From Aquanectria penicillioides (lineage: Eukaryota > Ascomycota > Sordariomycetes > Hypocreales > Nectriaceae), in assembly GCA_003415625.1 (NCBI GenBank), contig PYIU01000003.1, forward strand, positions 3,968,001 through 4,032,000: a stretch of 64,000 bases of DNA, read 5' to 3'. The position numbers and the translations under genes were made by a program. Every line of letters begins with the position of its first letter. Positions within the stretch are counted from its first letter, which is position 1. This document shows, in pieces, positions 37,624 to 48,900 of the stretch. The notes under the pieces are model-generated. The model made no database searches and was not told the DNA's origin. It worked only from the letters and a program-made list of their open reading frames with translations.

Positions 37624-39008
37624 TCATTTCCTGCCCGTGTTGAGGGGACCGTTAGGGTCGAAAACGTCGGTAGAAATCAACTCAGGATACTGTACGCCGC
37701 CATCCTTGAGCACTGAGTCCATCGTCTGCATAATCAAAACAGATTCCGACCATGGCATAGAGTCGCTTTGCTTCTTGCCGTCTCGCAGGCATCGCGCACA
37801 CTCATCGGCTTCCCAGAACATGCCGTGGCCCCAGTTACCACGCTTGGGATCCTGGGAATGGGCATTTGCACCTCCTCAACGTGACCGTTGTCGTCCTTCT
37901 TGATGACCTTGTACTCTGTTGGCCGGTAAGCCGGGCCAGTCACTTGAATCTCGCCACCAGAGCCCTGAATACGAATTGCAGGGCCGCCAGTGTAAAGGCC
38001 GTCCAGATCAGTACCAACGCGAAGGGTCGTGGTGGCAATGCCCATGGCCTTGTTCTTCGGAAATTGAAGAATGATGCTCGTCATCTCATCAGCACCAGTG
38101 TCGTATTTGTTGATAGCGGACACGATGTTAGGTGTCTCCTTGTTCTCTTCTGACTTGGTGTGGTAAATGGTCTGGAAAACCCAGTTTAGGGAGTAGACAC
38201 CCAGATCCAAAAGAGCACCGCCAGCAAGGTCGGGGTTGACCATACGATGAGAGTCAGGGAAGTCAATCTTGCCATTAGGCAGGTCCTTGTTAAATGAGAG
38301 ATCGGCTAGACAGAAACAGTCAGTCCATTGATTATAGAGCAAGTCCGGTCTAGACCTGGCTGATTCACGCTGAACTGCCCGTGTCTGACGAGGTGAATTA
38401 TCTTACCCAGGACTCGATAGACAGGCCCAATAGCACCAGATTTGATAAGCTCTCGGACCTTGATGCTGAGAGGGAAGTATCGGATCCAGACAGCTTCCAT
38501 GAAGAATACGTTTTTCTCTTTGGCAGCTTCAATCAGTTTCTTAGTCTGAGAGACGGTCACGGTGAGAGCCTTTTCACAAAGGACGTTCTTGCCGGCCTGG
38601 ATAGCTAGCATAGCGTTCTGGAAGTGATGACTGTGAGGAGTGGCCACGTAGATGATGTCGATGTTGGGGTCAGCGACGAGCTCTGCGTAGGAGCCATAAG
38701 TCTTGGCTGAGGTAGGACCGTCTATTCTCTTGATGAAGTCTGCGGCCCGCTCGGCGGAGGTGGATGAGGCAACGGCGACGATTTCGTGGCGGACATCGTG
38801 AACATCGCGGATGGCGGGGTCAGTGAGGAGATCCTTGGAGAAGTCTGTGAAAACGGGGTCAGTCAAGGCCAAAGTCAAAGCAAAGAGCTGGAGGTTGAGC
38901 ATGGGCAGAAAAGACCATTGGAGCAAGGACTGCTTAGAGGAGCGGTAACTGACGCTCGGCAATGCCGCCGGTGGCTAGAATGCCCCATTTAATGGTGAAG
39001 GGGGCCAT
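37624..39008 (-). CDS. Gfo/Idh/MocA dehydrogenase (dihydrodiol / NADP D-xylose dehydrogenase type), frame broken
   Basis: Exons on the minus strand are 39008-38954, 38844-38407 and 38305-37624, with gtcagt/cag and gtaaga/tag introns. The N-terminal Rossmann fold starts MAPFTIKWGILATGGIAE. It carries the family signatures IDIIYVATPHSHHFQN, GKNVLCEKALTVT and VFFMEAVWIRYFP, which define the trans-1,2-dihydrobenzene-1,2-diol dehydrogenase / NADP-dependent D-xylose 1-dehydrogenase group. The C-terminal domain has GGALLDLGVYSLNWVFQ and AIRIQGSGGEIQV. At 37854-37856 a CCC run (GGG on +) is one C short. With one more C the reading continues QDPKRGNWGHGMFWEADECA to the stop at 37624, about 391 aa. The enzyme would oxidise sugars or diols with NADP in the cytosol; the substrate is inferred. 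A divergent aldo-keto reductase lies 1.1 kb upstream. Confidence 0.87.
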
Positions 39009-40154
39009 TGTGTAAGAGTTGTCGGAGAGAGAAGCTTGGTTGAGGGAACAGGGTGGTTTGCGGCAGATAAAAGCAGGCGGGTATGGCCACACAGGTTTAT
39101 TTGTTGAGCTGCTGGTTTCCGTACAGAGGACAGAGGAAACAGGATGAACAAATGCAGCACGGGGGAATTACAAAAGTTGCGCAACCTGGTGGTGTGACGA
39201 GCACTTTATCTCTTCACGCGGCCCCAGAGGCTTTGCGGGGTAAGCAATCCATACTCCAATGCTAGAGCAGTGGTGGTTGAGCTCTCGTCCGGAATTACCT
39301 TCGCTGAGAACAACGAGGGCAGCAGCACATCGGGAAAAGCTCCAGGTAGCCTGAAATGGCTAGTTTCGCCGATTCCCCCCCCAATCTCCGTTGTCTCCAG
39401 CCAATCGTTCCCTCGGCGTACCTGTTTAATGACGATGCGCGAGTCAACAAGTCCCATCATGGAAGCTTCCCCGCAACTCGTCGTTGAGATAGACCGAAAC
39501 CCCGCGCCAGTCATCTCGTCAGAGTGGGTTCAGATGGTGGGGGGGGGGTTGTGCCACCAACACCGAAGAGACATGAGCCGCGCCTCTGAGAAAAGAACTC
39601 GGAATTGAAGGCGACGACGTCATTTCCATGTTCTTCATTCGTCGTTTTCCGTGTCTTAGCGCCCTGCACCTGCAATCTTCCATCCACAACGGAATAAATT
39701 CCTCATTTGCAACAGAGACAAGTTGGAACATGCACTTCACGCACTATGAGAAATTGGGGGGCTGTTAGACGCTAGGTACTCAATACCCATAGTTACATTC
39801 ATGTATGAAAGCCCATGTATAGTCATTGCAGCCTCTTGAGGCACATGGATATGCTGGTGAACATCAATGGCATTTTGCTCGTGTCATATCATGATTAGGG
39901 ACACCAACGCTGTCACGCGGTATAGTGCTTTTTTTGTGCACCTCTTTACGCACTAAGCCATTATGCAACATGCAAGATACTGTGGCTTCTATTTGTAATG
40001 AGGTGCAGTCCCTCTTTGCAATGTGCAAAGTTAGCCATTTTCCAAAGCCTCGTCTTCTCCACCAAGCCTGCACCCGCAGACCGCTGTGATCAATCGCTAC
40101 CGTCCCTCTTAACAAGCTGAACTTTTCCTATCCATCTTGAGATATTTGCCCGTG
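39009..40154. other. Divergent intergenic region of two oxidoreductase genes
   Basis: Lies between the starts of the Gfo/Idh/MocA gene (-) and the aldo-keto reductase gene (+), so it holds both promoters. Opposing frames at 39206-39514 and 39270-39608 mirror each other and show no domain. No gene is supported. Confidence 0.6.
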
Positions 40155-41118
40155 ATGGCACAAGCATCGCGCCTAGCCAAGGACTTGACCCTCAAGGGTT
40201 CAGTCACTACAATCCCAAAGCTCGTCTACGGGACCGCCTGGAAGAAGGACCAGACCGCAGAACTTGTATACAAAGCGCTCAAGAATGGCTTTCGTGGTAT
40301 TGATACAGCTGCTCAGCCGAGGCACTACAATGAGAAAGGCGTCGGACAAGGCGTCCAAAAAGCAATCGCGGATGGTGTCGCATCTAGGGAAGCGATTTTT
40401 GTAAGTTGCCTGTCTCGCTATGCTCAAGAAACCTTGATTGACAGTCCAAGATCCAAACAAAGTTCTCGCCACCAAGTGCTCAAGGCCAGAACCCACCCTA
40501 CGACCTTGACGCTCCGTTGGTTGACATGGTCCATCAGTCGGTGCGCTCATCGCTCAACTATTTTTCGATTGAAGGCCAGGAGCCATACCTGGACAGTGTA
40601 GTGATGCACAGCCCCATGGGGACCGTCGAAGAGACCATCACAGCATGGAAGACGCTCGAGACTTATGTGCCAAGCAAGATCCGTAACCTCGGCATCTCCA
40701 ACACATCCCTTCGGATTCTGCAAGCCATAAATACCCAAGCTACAGTGAAGCCCAGTGTCGTGCAGAACAGGTTCCACGAAGAGACCGCTTTCGAAACGGA
40801 GCTGCGGGCCTATTGTCGAGAGCAACAGATTGTGTTCCAGTCTTTTTGGACCTTGAGCGCTAACCCAGGTCTCTTCCGAGCCAAGCCCGTGTGGGACGTC
40901 GCAGAGAAGGCCGGCGTTCCCCCGTAGCGGCATTCTACGCCTTAGTGCTGGGGCTAGAAGGAATTACGATCTTGAACGGGACGACTAGCGAGAAACACAT
41001 GAAGGAAGATTTGGAGGGACTTGAGGTTGTTGGGACCTGGGCAGAGGGAGACGGCGCTGCTAGCTGGGCTGCTGCGCTGGACGGATTTAAAGACTTGACT
41101 GGGGAGCCACATGCTTAG
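40155..41118 (+). CDS. Aldo-keto reductase, frame broken near the C-terminus
   Basis: Exon 1 is 40155-40400 and exon 2 40445-41118, split by a 44-nt intron (gtaagt and gacag ends) that joins REAIF to SKIQTKFSPPSAQ. The start is ATG 40155 (MAQASRLAKDLTLKGS). The complete AKR catalytic tetrad can be read: Asp in GFRGIDTAAQ, Tyr in PRHYNEKGVG, Lys in IQTKFSPP and His in DSVVMHSPMG. A further strand motif is KIRNLGISNTSL. The frame stops at TAG 40925-40927 after EKAGVPP. Adding one C to the CCCCC run at 40919-40923 continues VAAFYALVLGLEGITILNGT, the expected cofactor-binding end, to the stop at 41116-41118, giving about 306 aa. NADPH-dependent carbonyl or sugar reduction is known for the family; the substrate is unknown. 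Either an assembly deletion or a fresh pseudogene. Confidence 0.85.
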
Positions 41119-41726
41119 GTAGCTGGCAAAGCTTTGAGAGAATCACACATCTGTCGAGCAACGGGATTGGGTTTGTCGTATTATGCGTATGTTTCTTTAG
41201 CATTTAACTCCGCCAGTTGATTGCAATTCTTCATGCCAGCCCAGGTAGTACAAATGGCCACAAACATTGGGCATGGCAAAAACTCAGTACCATATACCGA
41301 TGGTACTTCTGAAGGACAGAGCGGTTGATAGTACCCTATTCAGTGGCACCTACTGAATAGTGTGGTCCTGGAGCATAGGTTGTTCAGTCGGGTTGATAGA
41401 GTTGGCCAAATTGTCCAAAACACCGAGTTTATCAAGTTCCTAACCAAGTTGTAATTGGCAAAGGCTATTTCATCCTTGTCCAGCCTGCGTAGTATAAAAA
41501 TCGTAGAGTCCCCACGCATCGGTCAAATGTCCTTTCAATTATTTGATACATGGATGGAAGCTTCTGTCCCCTAAAAGATATTGTGTTCCTTCCACGCTGA
41601 GGTGGACTAGCCCTTAGTCTTGCTTGGAACTGGCTTCTCTTCAAACGCTGTTTCCGACAGCTCTTGAGGGCCCCTAACTACCTACCTTGAGTACGGGCTA
41701 AAATAAGAATACAAGCAGCATCAACG
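41119..41726. other. Intergenic, aldo-keto reductase to hypothetical protein
   Basis: AT-richer spacer carrying the promoter of the downstream gene. No open frame of note. Confidence 0.6.
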
Positions 41727-43419
41727 ATGGCTCAAACAAGAAGGCGAGGTCGTGGGTCATCCCGGTTTACCCACAGGAAGAGACGTCGTGCACATAGATT
41801 ATCCTCAAAAGCACCTGTCCACAACGGGCCACCCTCGTGTGCGTCGCATCTCCCTGAGGAACCATCATCATTGCATCAGTTGGACTCCATTTGCCAACCT
41901 ATTCTTCATGGTGAATGGGACAAGGAGTTATACGAGGCAGCTTGTATCCTATATGATATTTCGAAGGAGGCATACTCTTGGACTGGTGGTTCGACGATTG
42001 TGAGCGGTATGTGCCGTCAGCTGTCTCGCAGTTCCACGTTTGGCAATCAAGCGCCTAGCAGCTGGCCCCAGCCTCAACTCTCTTCAAGTCTCCGTGATCA
42101 ACACAGTGAATCACCCTCTTGGAATTGCACACCTGGCCAGTTTGCTTGGATCACGCGAAGCAAGACAAAGGGATTGGATCGCGAAGCAGACGATTGTTCG
42201 TTCTCCAAGAATCTTTCTCAACCATCCATACACCCAATCCACCGAAATAACCAAATTACTACTTCCTCGCCTTATTCCAAGTTGCCGGCGTCCCCGGACA
42301 GAGAAGCTGGACTCAAACACCCACAATCTGGCGGGCCTACCGCCTCTTCGCCCCCCATTTTCCAGTTCGAAGGCCCAGAAAAAGGGTCTCTTGGCGTCAT
42401 CTCCGACCTCGAGCACTGCTCGGCAGACACCATCTCCAACCCCTGCACCGAAGATGAATCGCAGCATTGAGTTACCCATCAATGAGTTTGGCCTTCGGCC
42501 CCGGACGCTATGTAGGTTACCCACGTCTTAGAACTTAGTGAGCTTAACTGACTCTAATCTAGACCCCCGCACCCTTAATAGTCCTTATGAGCCCGGTTTT
42601 GTGGAATCGATCAACGGTCACCATCAGTCGCCGTCGTCTTCTAGCCAAGATGAGGAGGGGAGCACGACAAGTTCTCGCCGTAGTTCGACTTCCACCGCAG
42701 TCCAAAGCCCTTTGGCCACATCTCACACATCAATAACAAACGGCACCGATGCCCTCAACTCTGGCTCGTCTAGTACACGTACGCCTCCAAATGTTCAACG
42801 AACTCGGTCCAAAAAAGCTCGAAGATCTAAAAAAGATATCCCTGAGTCTTTATCTGCGACTGACCGAAGTGCCCGGATCCCAAGCCGTTCGAGTGAAACA
42901 CCCGCCCTTCCATATGACCACCCCCTGAATCGCGCTGCGCGAGACCTCTGGCGTCAGGGAGCTCGAGCGGTTGTTGGTCCCGATGGTGCTTCCGAAGACG
43001 TCGACATTATCCATTGGATGATGACAAGGAAGGGTGGCGCTAACGCTTCCTGGCCACAGCTCGAAGAGGGCCAGAAAACAATCGAGGAAATGCGAAATCA
43101 AACAATCAACTTGAACAAGATTTGGCGTCAACACGGAGAAGAGCAGGAAGAGCATAGGCTTAGAGAAGAGCGAAAAATGGCCAATAAACGTCGATATCGA
43201 CCAAGAAGAGAATGGGATATGGAAAAGGTTGCTAGATATGAAGCAAGGATTGGAGCAGTTGCCACTGCGAAGCGATCACTGGGAGAGGTCGAGGCTGCTG
43301 AAAAAGGCTGGAACTTACAAGAAGGGACATTAACGGATGGGAATCATCATGGAGCAAAGAGGCTTAGGTCAGATGCCGGTGATGGACAGTCTGTTGATGT
43401 GAAACGAGCACAACAATAA
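41727..43419 (+). CDS. Hypothetical protein with basic, helical C-terminal region
   Basis: Proposed exons are 41727-42006, 42059-42511 and 42563-43419, giving about 529 aa. Intron 2 (gtaggt, branch-like ctgac, tctag) is well supported because it joins GLRPRTL to YPRTLNSPYEPG in frame. Intron 1 (gtatgt to cctag, 52 nt) is chosen because it joins frames correctly; a miscounted base is an alternative explanation. The N-terminus is very basic (MAQTRRRGRGSSRFTHRKRR). The middle is Ser/Thr/Pro-rich and disordered-looking. The last 150 residues are charged and helical (ALPYDHPLNRAARDLWRQGA, EEQEEHRLREERKMANKRR, WDMEKVARYEARIGAVATAK), with a nuclear-type basic stretch. I do not recognise a domain and give no function. 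Confidence 0.6.
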
Positions 43420-43664
43420 GCCTGGATGCTCGACTAGATATATCGCTAGGATAAGTTCGCTTTTTGACTTTTGACCGCATGGACATCATGTTCGTCTAGT
43501 GGAGTATGGATCATGGAATATAGTTAAGTTGGTTCTTTCAATCCAATGATTCGTTGCTCTCATCCTAAGATGTGGCTCTACCCGAAGGATTTTGATCCCA
43601 TTGTTCTCATAAAATACTTCGTTTTATTTTCGTTGATGTCCATATACTGCATGATCTATTTTGA

Positions 43665-44919
43665 TTATTCTTTTTGGGGAGTATCCTTTGCAAAAGTATT
43701 CGCCACGATGAAGGGGAAGCAGGCTGTTGCTTCAAGATACACCTAGGGAGATTGTTGTTGTCAGTAAGTTGGAAGGAGGGTTTTACTTGTGAGGATTTCC
43801 GCACCTTGACATTATCGGCGCCGATTTTGATCTTCCCCCAAGAAACAGCCTCGTCTGGCCTTGCACCAGCATCACTGCCATCAAACTCCTGAGCGGTGTT
43901 GATATAGACGGCAGACTCGGCACCATTGCGCATCAAGCAAGCATTGGCAATGTGGTGCTTAACAATACCGCCGCCTAGGATGATCATGCCAGCTCTCTTG
44001 GCGCGAACGGAAATGGTGTTGATTCGGCGGATATCTTCGACGAGATCTATCTTGAGCTGGAGGGGTGATGACTTGAAGGTGTGGAAATACAACATATCAC
44101 CCAAGCTGCCATCGGTAAGGGCGGGGCAGAAGACAGGAATGTTGTTCTTGTAGGCCCAGTAGTATACAGAGCGCTCGTCATTGATCTCTTTGCCGAGACG
44201 GTGAATAACCTTGGAGGGAGTCCAGTTGATCTCGTCCTCGGTGCCTTTGCTGGCCTCTTGCTCCTCAAGCATCTTGTCGAGGATCGGCACTACCCAATCT
44301 TCGAAAGCGCAATAGTTTGCGTTGGGGACGATGAGGTTTCCGATGCGGTTCAGACCTTTGCGGCGGAGGTCAGCGCCAGGAGTGCTGAAGGAGCCAACAT
44401 AAGTATCAGCAAGACACTTAATAAAGTCTTCTTCAACACCACCCGCGGTAGTGACAATGGCAGAAACATGCTTATGCTCGACGAGCCAGCGGAAGACACC
44501 ACGAAGGCCGGAAGAAATGAGGTTGGATGTGTAACCCAGGAAGATGGTGGTCTTATCGCCAGTTTCAGGGTCCCTCCAGGCACGCTACAGGGTGAAGATG
44601 ATTGTCAGCTGCGTGAACGACTTTTGTAAATTCTTTGAAACCTTGACTGCTTTTGCAACCAAAACTCTCTCCATTTAGCTTCAAGTGGAGGGGGCCCGGC
44701 ATAGCTAACCATGTCATTGATAATCCTCACGGCCTCGCACATGGACGAGGCCTGGAAACCCATGTGGCGCATGCCCTCGAACAGGTCCTCGGCAGACACG
44801 GGGCCCTTGAATTTGTTGAAGTCCAGCTCCTCCACCTTCTGAGCATCCTTGGGCATCTCCTCGGACTTGACGAGGACGGCATCGGTGGCCGCAGCGGGGG
44901 GTGCGCCGGAGGGGTCCAT
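43665..44919 (-). CDS. DYS1: Deoxyhypusine synthase
   Basis: Transfers the aminobutyl group of spermidine to a lysine of eIF5A, the first step of hypusine formation, in the cytosol with NAD. Exons on the minus strand are 44919-44710, 44584-43805 and 43742-43665, giving 355 aa, a normal length. Junctions are supported by restored family text: RIINDM joins [20 protein letters not shown], and IGADNVK joins [18 protein letters not shown]. Other signatures are [53 protein letters not shown] and the active-site lysine block [12 protein letters not shown]. The first intron uses a gttagc donor, slightly off consensus. The frame is intact throughout, unlike several neighbours. The gene is divergent from SNT1 across about 1 kb. 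Confidence 0.95.
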
Positions 44920-45967
44920 GGCGTCAGGTTTGAGTTGACTCAGAACGCAGGATAGAACGGATGAGTAAAGAAAAAAGAAAGAAGAAGAGAGATGGAGATG
45001 GCACAAAAAGTTCCCAGTAACAATGGCCACTAGGCAAGAGCAAATGACGAGTAGAGAGAGGGATCTGGCCGAGCAAAACTACCTACGTTCAGGGCCAGTC
45101 TCAGACACGATGTCACTCTTCAAATGAGACGCTTTATCCTGTAGGTACCTGTTTTTTTTTTTCATTCCCCAACCTGCTGATGCCTCAATTTCTTCCCGGC
45201 CCTCTACGAATAGCCAAATCCCGGCTCCCGGCTCCGCCCACAACGGACCACACGCACAACACAGCGCACAACGGCGGGGATTTTGGCTTGGGTTTTAGGC
45301 CTCTTGGGCCTTGGGCGTGGGGAATGGTCCACAGACGCCACGGGTTGCGGCTATCGTTCTGGGCCTAGCGCCAAGCGGCAGTTTTTTTTGGGGGGAGCAG
45401 GCCGCCCAAGCCCCGTGTGGCACAGGCGAGCCAGGTGAGCCACGGCTAGGCGGCTCACGGTTCACGGTCAAGGTGTCTAAGCTGAAACTGTCCAGTAATA
45501 AGCGCCCGCCACGCGACGGGAGTCCACTCTGCCGGCTCGCTTTTGCTGCACTGAGGCTACAAGGCCCCGGAGCCATCCATCTTCAATCCTTCACCTTCAA
45601 ACCCACCCATCACCGGCTTGCTGTGTTTTCTTGTTTATCGCCACCATTAGCCTCTCCTGGCTTTGCGCGGTCGGCTCACTCGGCGGAAGGCTTTCAGAAA
45701 CGCTCGTTTTACTGGCCCAGGCCCCTTTCCAGCGCCTATTCGCGGCCGCACGCCGGACACAACCCTCGTGCGGCTTGACGGGGGAACCTCGAGAGGGTTC
45801 CTGGTTCCACCACTGTCGTGTCGAAAGTCAAAGCACCACCAAGCAAACCATCTTCAACCACCCAACCACTGCCGCCGGATCCAGTCCATGCAGACTTCTC
45901 CGTCGTGCATGGGCTGACCTCAATATTCCCCCGGACGACCAAATTTTAGGTCTTGCCATTTGTCGCG
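44920..45967. other. Divergent promoter region of deoxyhypusine synthase and SNT1
   Basis: About 1 kb between two divergent housekeeping genes. A long open frame runs into SNT1 from 45631, but its upstream part reads like leader (45631-46145) and is interrupted by the proposed first intron. No separate gene is seen. Confidence 0.6.
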
Positions 45968-48900
45968 ATGTACGTGTTGTCCTTCTCCTAGATCACGACA
46001 CAATCTCGAATGCCTTGCTCATTCGCGACAATCCCCCCTTCATCTGGATTCCGACGCAGCGCCCTCTGCACTTATCGAAACCACACGCCTTCCCTTCCAG
46101 TGCATCGCGCGCCTTCTCTCTTACTCACATTTCTTCTTCTTGTAGGGCTTCTAGGTACTCTAGGTACGAGCGATCGAGGTCGCCAAGGGATCGTTCCCCC
46201 GATCGCTATGACCGGACCTCACAGTACAGTGACGGCGACAGACGCCGCTCCTCGGCCGAGGTTAGGTCAAATAACTCAACCTTCCCACCCGGTCGCGACT
46301 CATTTGGCGACCCATTGCGTAGGGAACCTCCACGAGGACCAAAGGCATTGATCGACCCGCCGAGCGGGCCTCGAGGCGGAGGCTTTGCAGGAGATTTCAG
46401 AGGCGGACGCGGTCGCGGCCGAGGCCGTGGATGGTCTTCGAGAGATGAAAGCAGGGACCGTGGACGAGACAGGGACATCGATTATCGCGATCGATACCGA
46501 GATGAGAGAAGTCGAGAGCGGGATCGCGACCGTGATCGTGACAGGGACTGGCGCGATTCAAGAGATTTTAGGTCACGCCGCTCCCCGATCGGCCGAGCAA
46601 GATCGCCAACACGAGATTTCCGCGATCGGGATGGACCACTTGGAGTGGACGCCGACAGGTCTCGACGTGGTTCCCGAGATGGCGGTCCACCTTCAGCGGG
46701 TTCCTCGTCATCAGACCCTCCATTTGGAATGTCGCCATACCCTCGCGGTGGTGGCTTTCATCGTGGACGAGGAAGGGGGCGAGGCGACTGGCCTGCGGAC
46801 CGAGGTCGTGGCAGAGGGCCATATATGGATGATCGCGGCGACCGCTATCCCCGGAGCAGGTCTCAGGAAGGCCGCTGGGGCCGGGAACGAGATGAGCGTG
46901 ATCGTATGGATAGGATGGATCGATATGGAGAAGCCGACTCTCGCCGTGATCCTCGAGACGAACGCGATCCTCGTGACCGCGAGCTGTTCCGATCCAAGAT
47001 GGAGGCCCGCGCAAACGCTACCCACGATGCACCACCTTCGACGAAGGAGGTATCCCCACCCCCTGTTGCCCCGTCTGCACCAGCCTTTGGATCCGTCCCA
47101 AACCGGGCATTGAGCGTAGGTGATGGCTACGCTCCAGCTAGCGCAGCAGCCAAGCCTCCACCGACAGCTCCCCGGGCTTTTGGTGACAGGCCTGTTTCTG
47201 CTGGACATTCTGGAGGACATGAGCCGTCGACTCAAGGTCCGACCAAGCCTCTTGATAGCCCCCCTATTCCTGTTGGACCTCGTGCTCAACAACAGAAACC
47301 CCAGCAACGCCCATCCAGTAAACAGTGGATTAACCCGAACTTGAAGAAGGCGCCTGATTCGCCCAAGATGATGCGATCACCAAGTTTTGTACAACAGCGA
47401 CCGCCCCCCTTCGACGCGACAGCTCACAGCATGACCATCACGACGAGGAGAGACGACCCCGCAGTAGTGATGCCAAGTCAGACTCACATCTCTCAAGCAT
47501 CGACAACCGTGCGCGATCCCAGTACAGTGCCGAACCAGGTGAAATCACCGTGAAGTCTGAACAGGATTCGCACTCGGCTCGAGCATCAATGGACCGGGAC
47601 AGTCGATCGTCCAGGGATGCTAATAGAGGAGGACCAGGTCCATCGCCCACCACAGAAAGTGTATCCAAGTTTCCCAACATTTCAGGGGAACGAGCTGAAG
47701 ACTTCCACGATTCCGGAAAGGAGACACCGAAAAGAAAACGAAAGCGACCAAATGTTGGAGTCGTCAGGTTCGAACTTCCGCCCAAAACCATACCACCAGA
47801 GCAAAACTCCGAGTCCGACGACGACGAAGATATGGCAGACTACTTTGCTATGGAAATCGAGAAAACCGAGGCAGAATTGGCGAAACTTGAGAAACCGAAA
47901 CTGCCAACACAGGTGATGGCTCGGTTTGCTGCACTTTCTCATGGCTCAATGGTCAAGATCCTTAGCGAGGGCGAGGGACTCATGAAAATGATGCGCAGCA
48001 TACCTGCAAACATCCCCGAGCCAATTGTGGTGTCGAAGGAAGTCAAAGTAGAACTGACCAAGCAACCTGATGAAATCGAGTCAGTCAGGGAGGTCGAAGA
48101 GGTTGAGATCAAAGAGATCAAAGTGGCTAATGATACGAAAGAGACTAAAGAGACTCAAGAGCCTCAAGAACCTAAAGAACTCAGAGAACCTAAGGAGCCC
48201 AAGGAACTCAAGGATCCCAAAGAACTTGAAGAGCCCAAAGAACCTGATGAGACCAACGAGATAAAAGCAACATCCCCAGTTTTACCCAAACAAGTCGAGG
48301 TTGTGGAGAAAGACTCGAACAGGGATGCTGACCAGGACACCAATATGGACGTGGGCAACGAAAAGGGTGTTGAGAAGGATAATGATGTTGAGATGGCCGA
48401 TGTTCCGGATGTTCCTGATGTTCCTGATGTTCCTGATGTGCCAATGGAGGCACCAAGCAAGGTAATCGAACCCCCGAAGGAACCCGAAACGAAAAGCGAA
48501 ACGCAGCCCATGACAAAATCCGACAAGGCGCCCGAGAAACAGTCAGCGCCGGAGCTCGAGAAGGAAACTGAAGCCGAGCCTGGGAAGCATGTTGAAAAGC
48601 AGTCTGAAGGCGACCAACCAAAAGAGTCCGAGAAGCCGACAGAGAAGGAACAAGCGAAGGAGATTGAGCAGCCAGCACCAAGCGTCGAGGAAAAGGCGGA
48701 GGCCCCTTCAAAGGACCCGGTAATCTTAGAGCCCGAGGCTAAGACTGAAGAGATGGAGATTGACGAGCCAACACCCACGATTCTTCCTGCCCCCGACAAT
48801 GCGATCCCTACAGTCGAAGATGTTGCCAAAGACGATACGGCTAAAGAAGATGATGTTGAAGAAAACGCTACTCAAGAAACTGATGCCACAGAAATTAGCG

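Noticed and set aside
45631..45967. Extension of SNT1 upstream of the proposed split start
   Set aside because: The composition reads like untranslated leader and a stop-bounded frame, and it begins with a non-ATG codon. The spliced AT|G start explains the conserved-looking N-terminus better.
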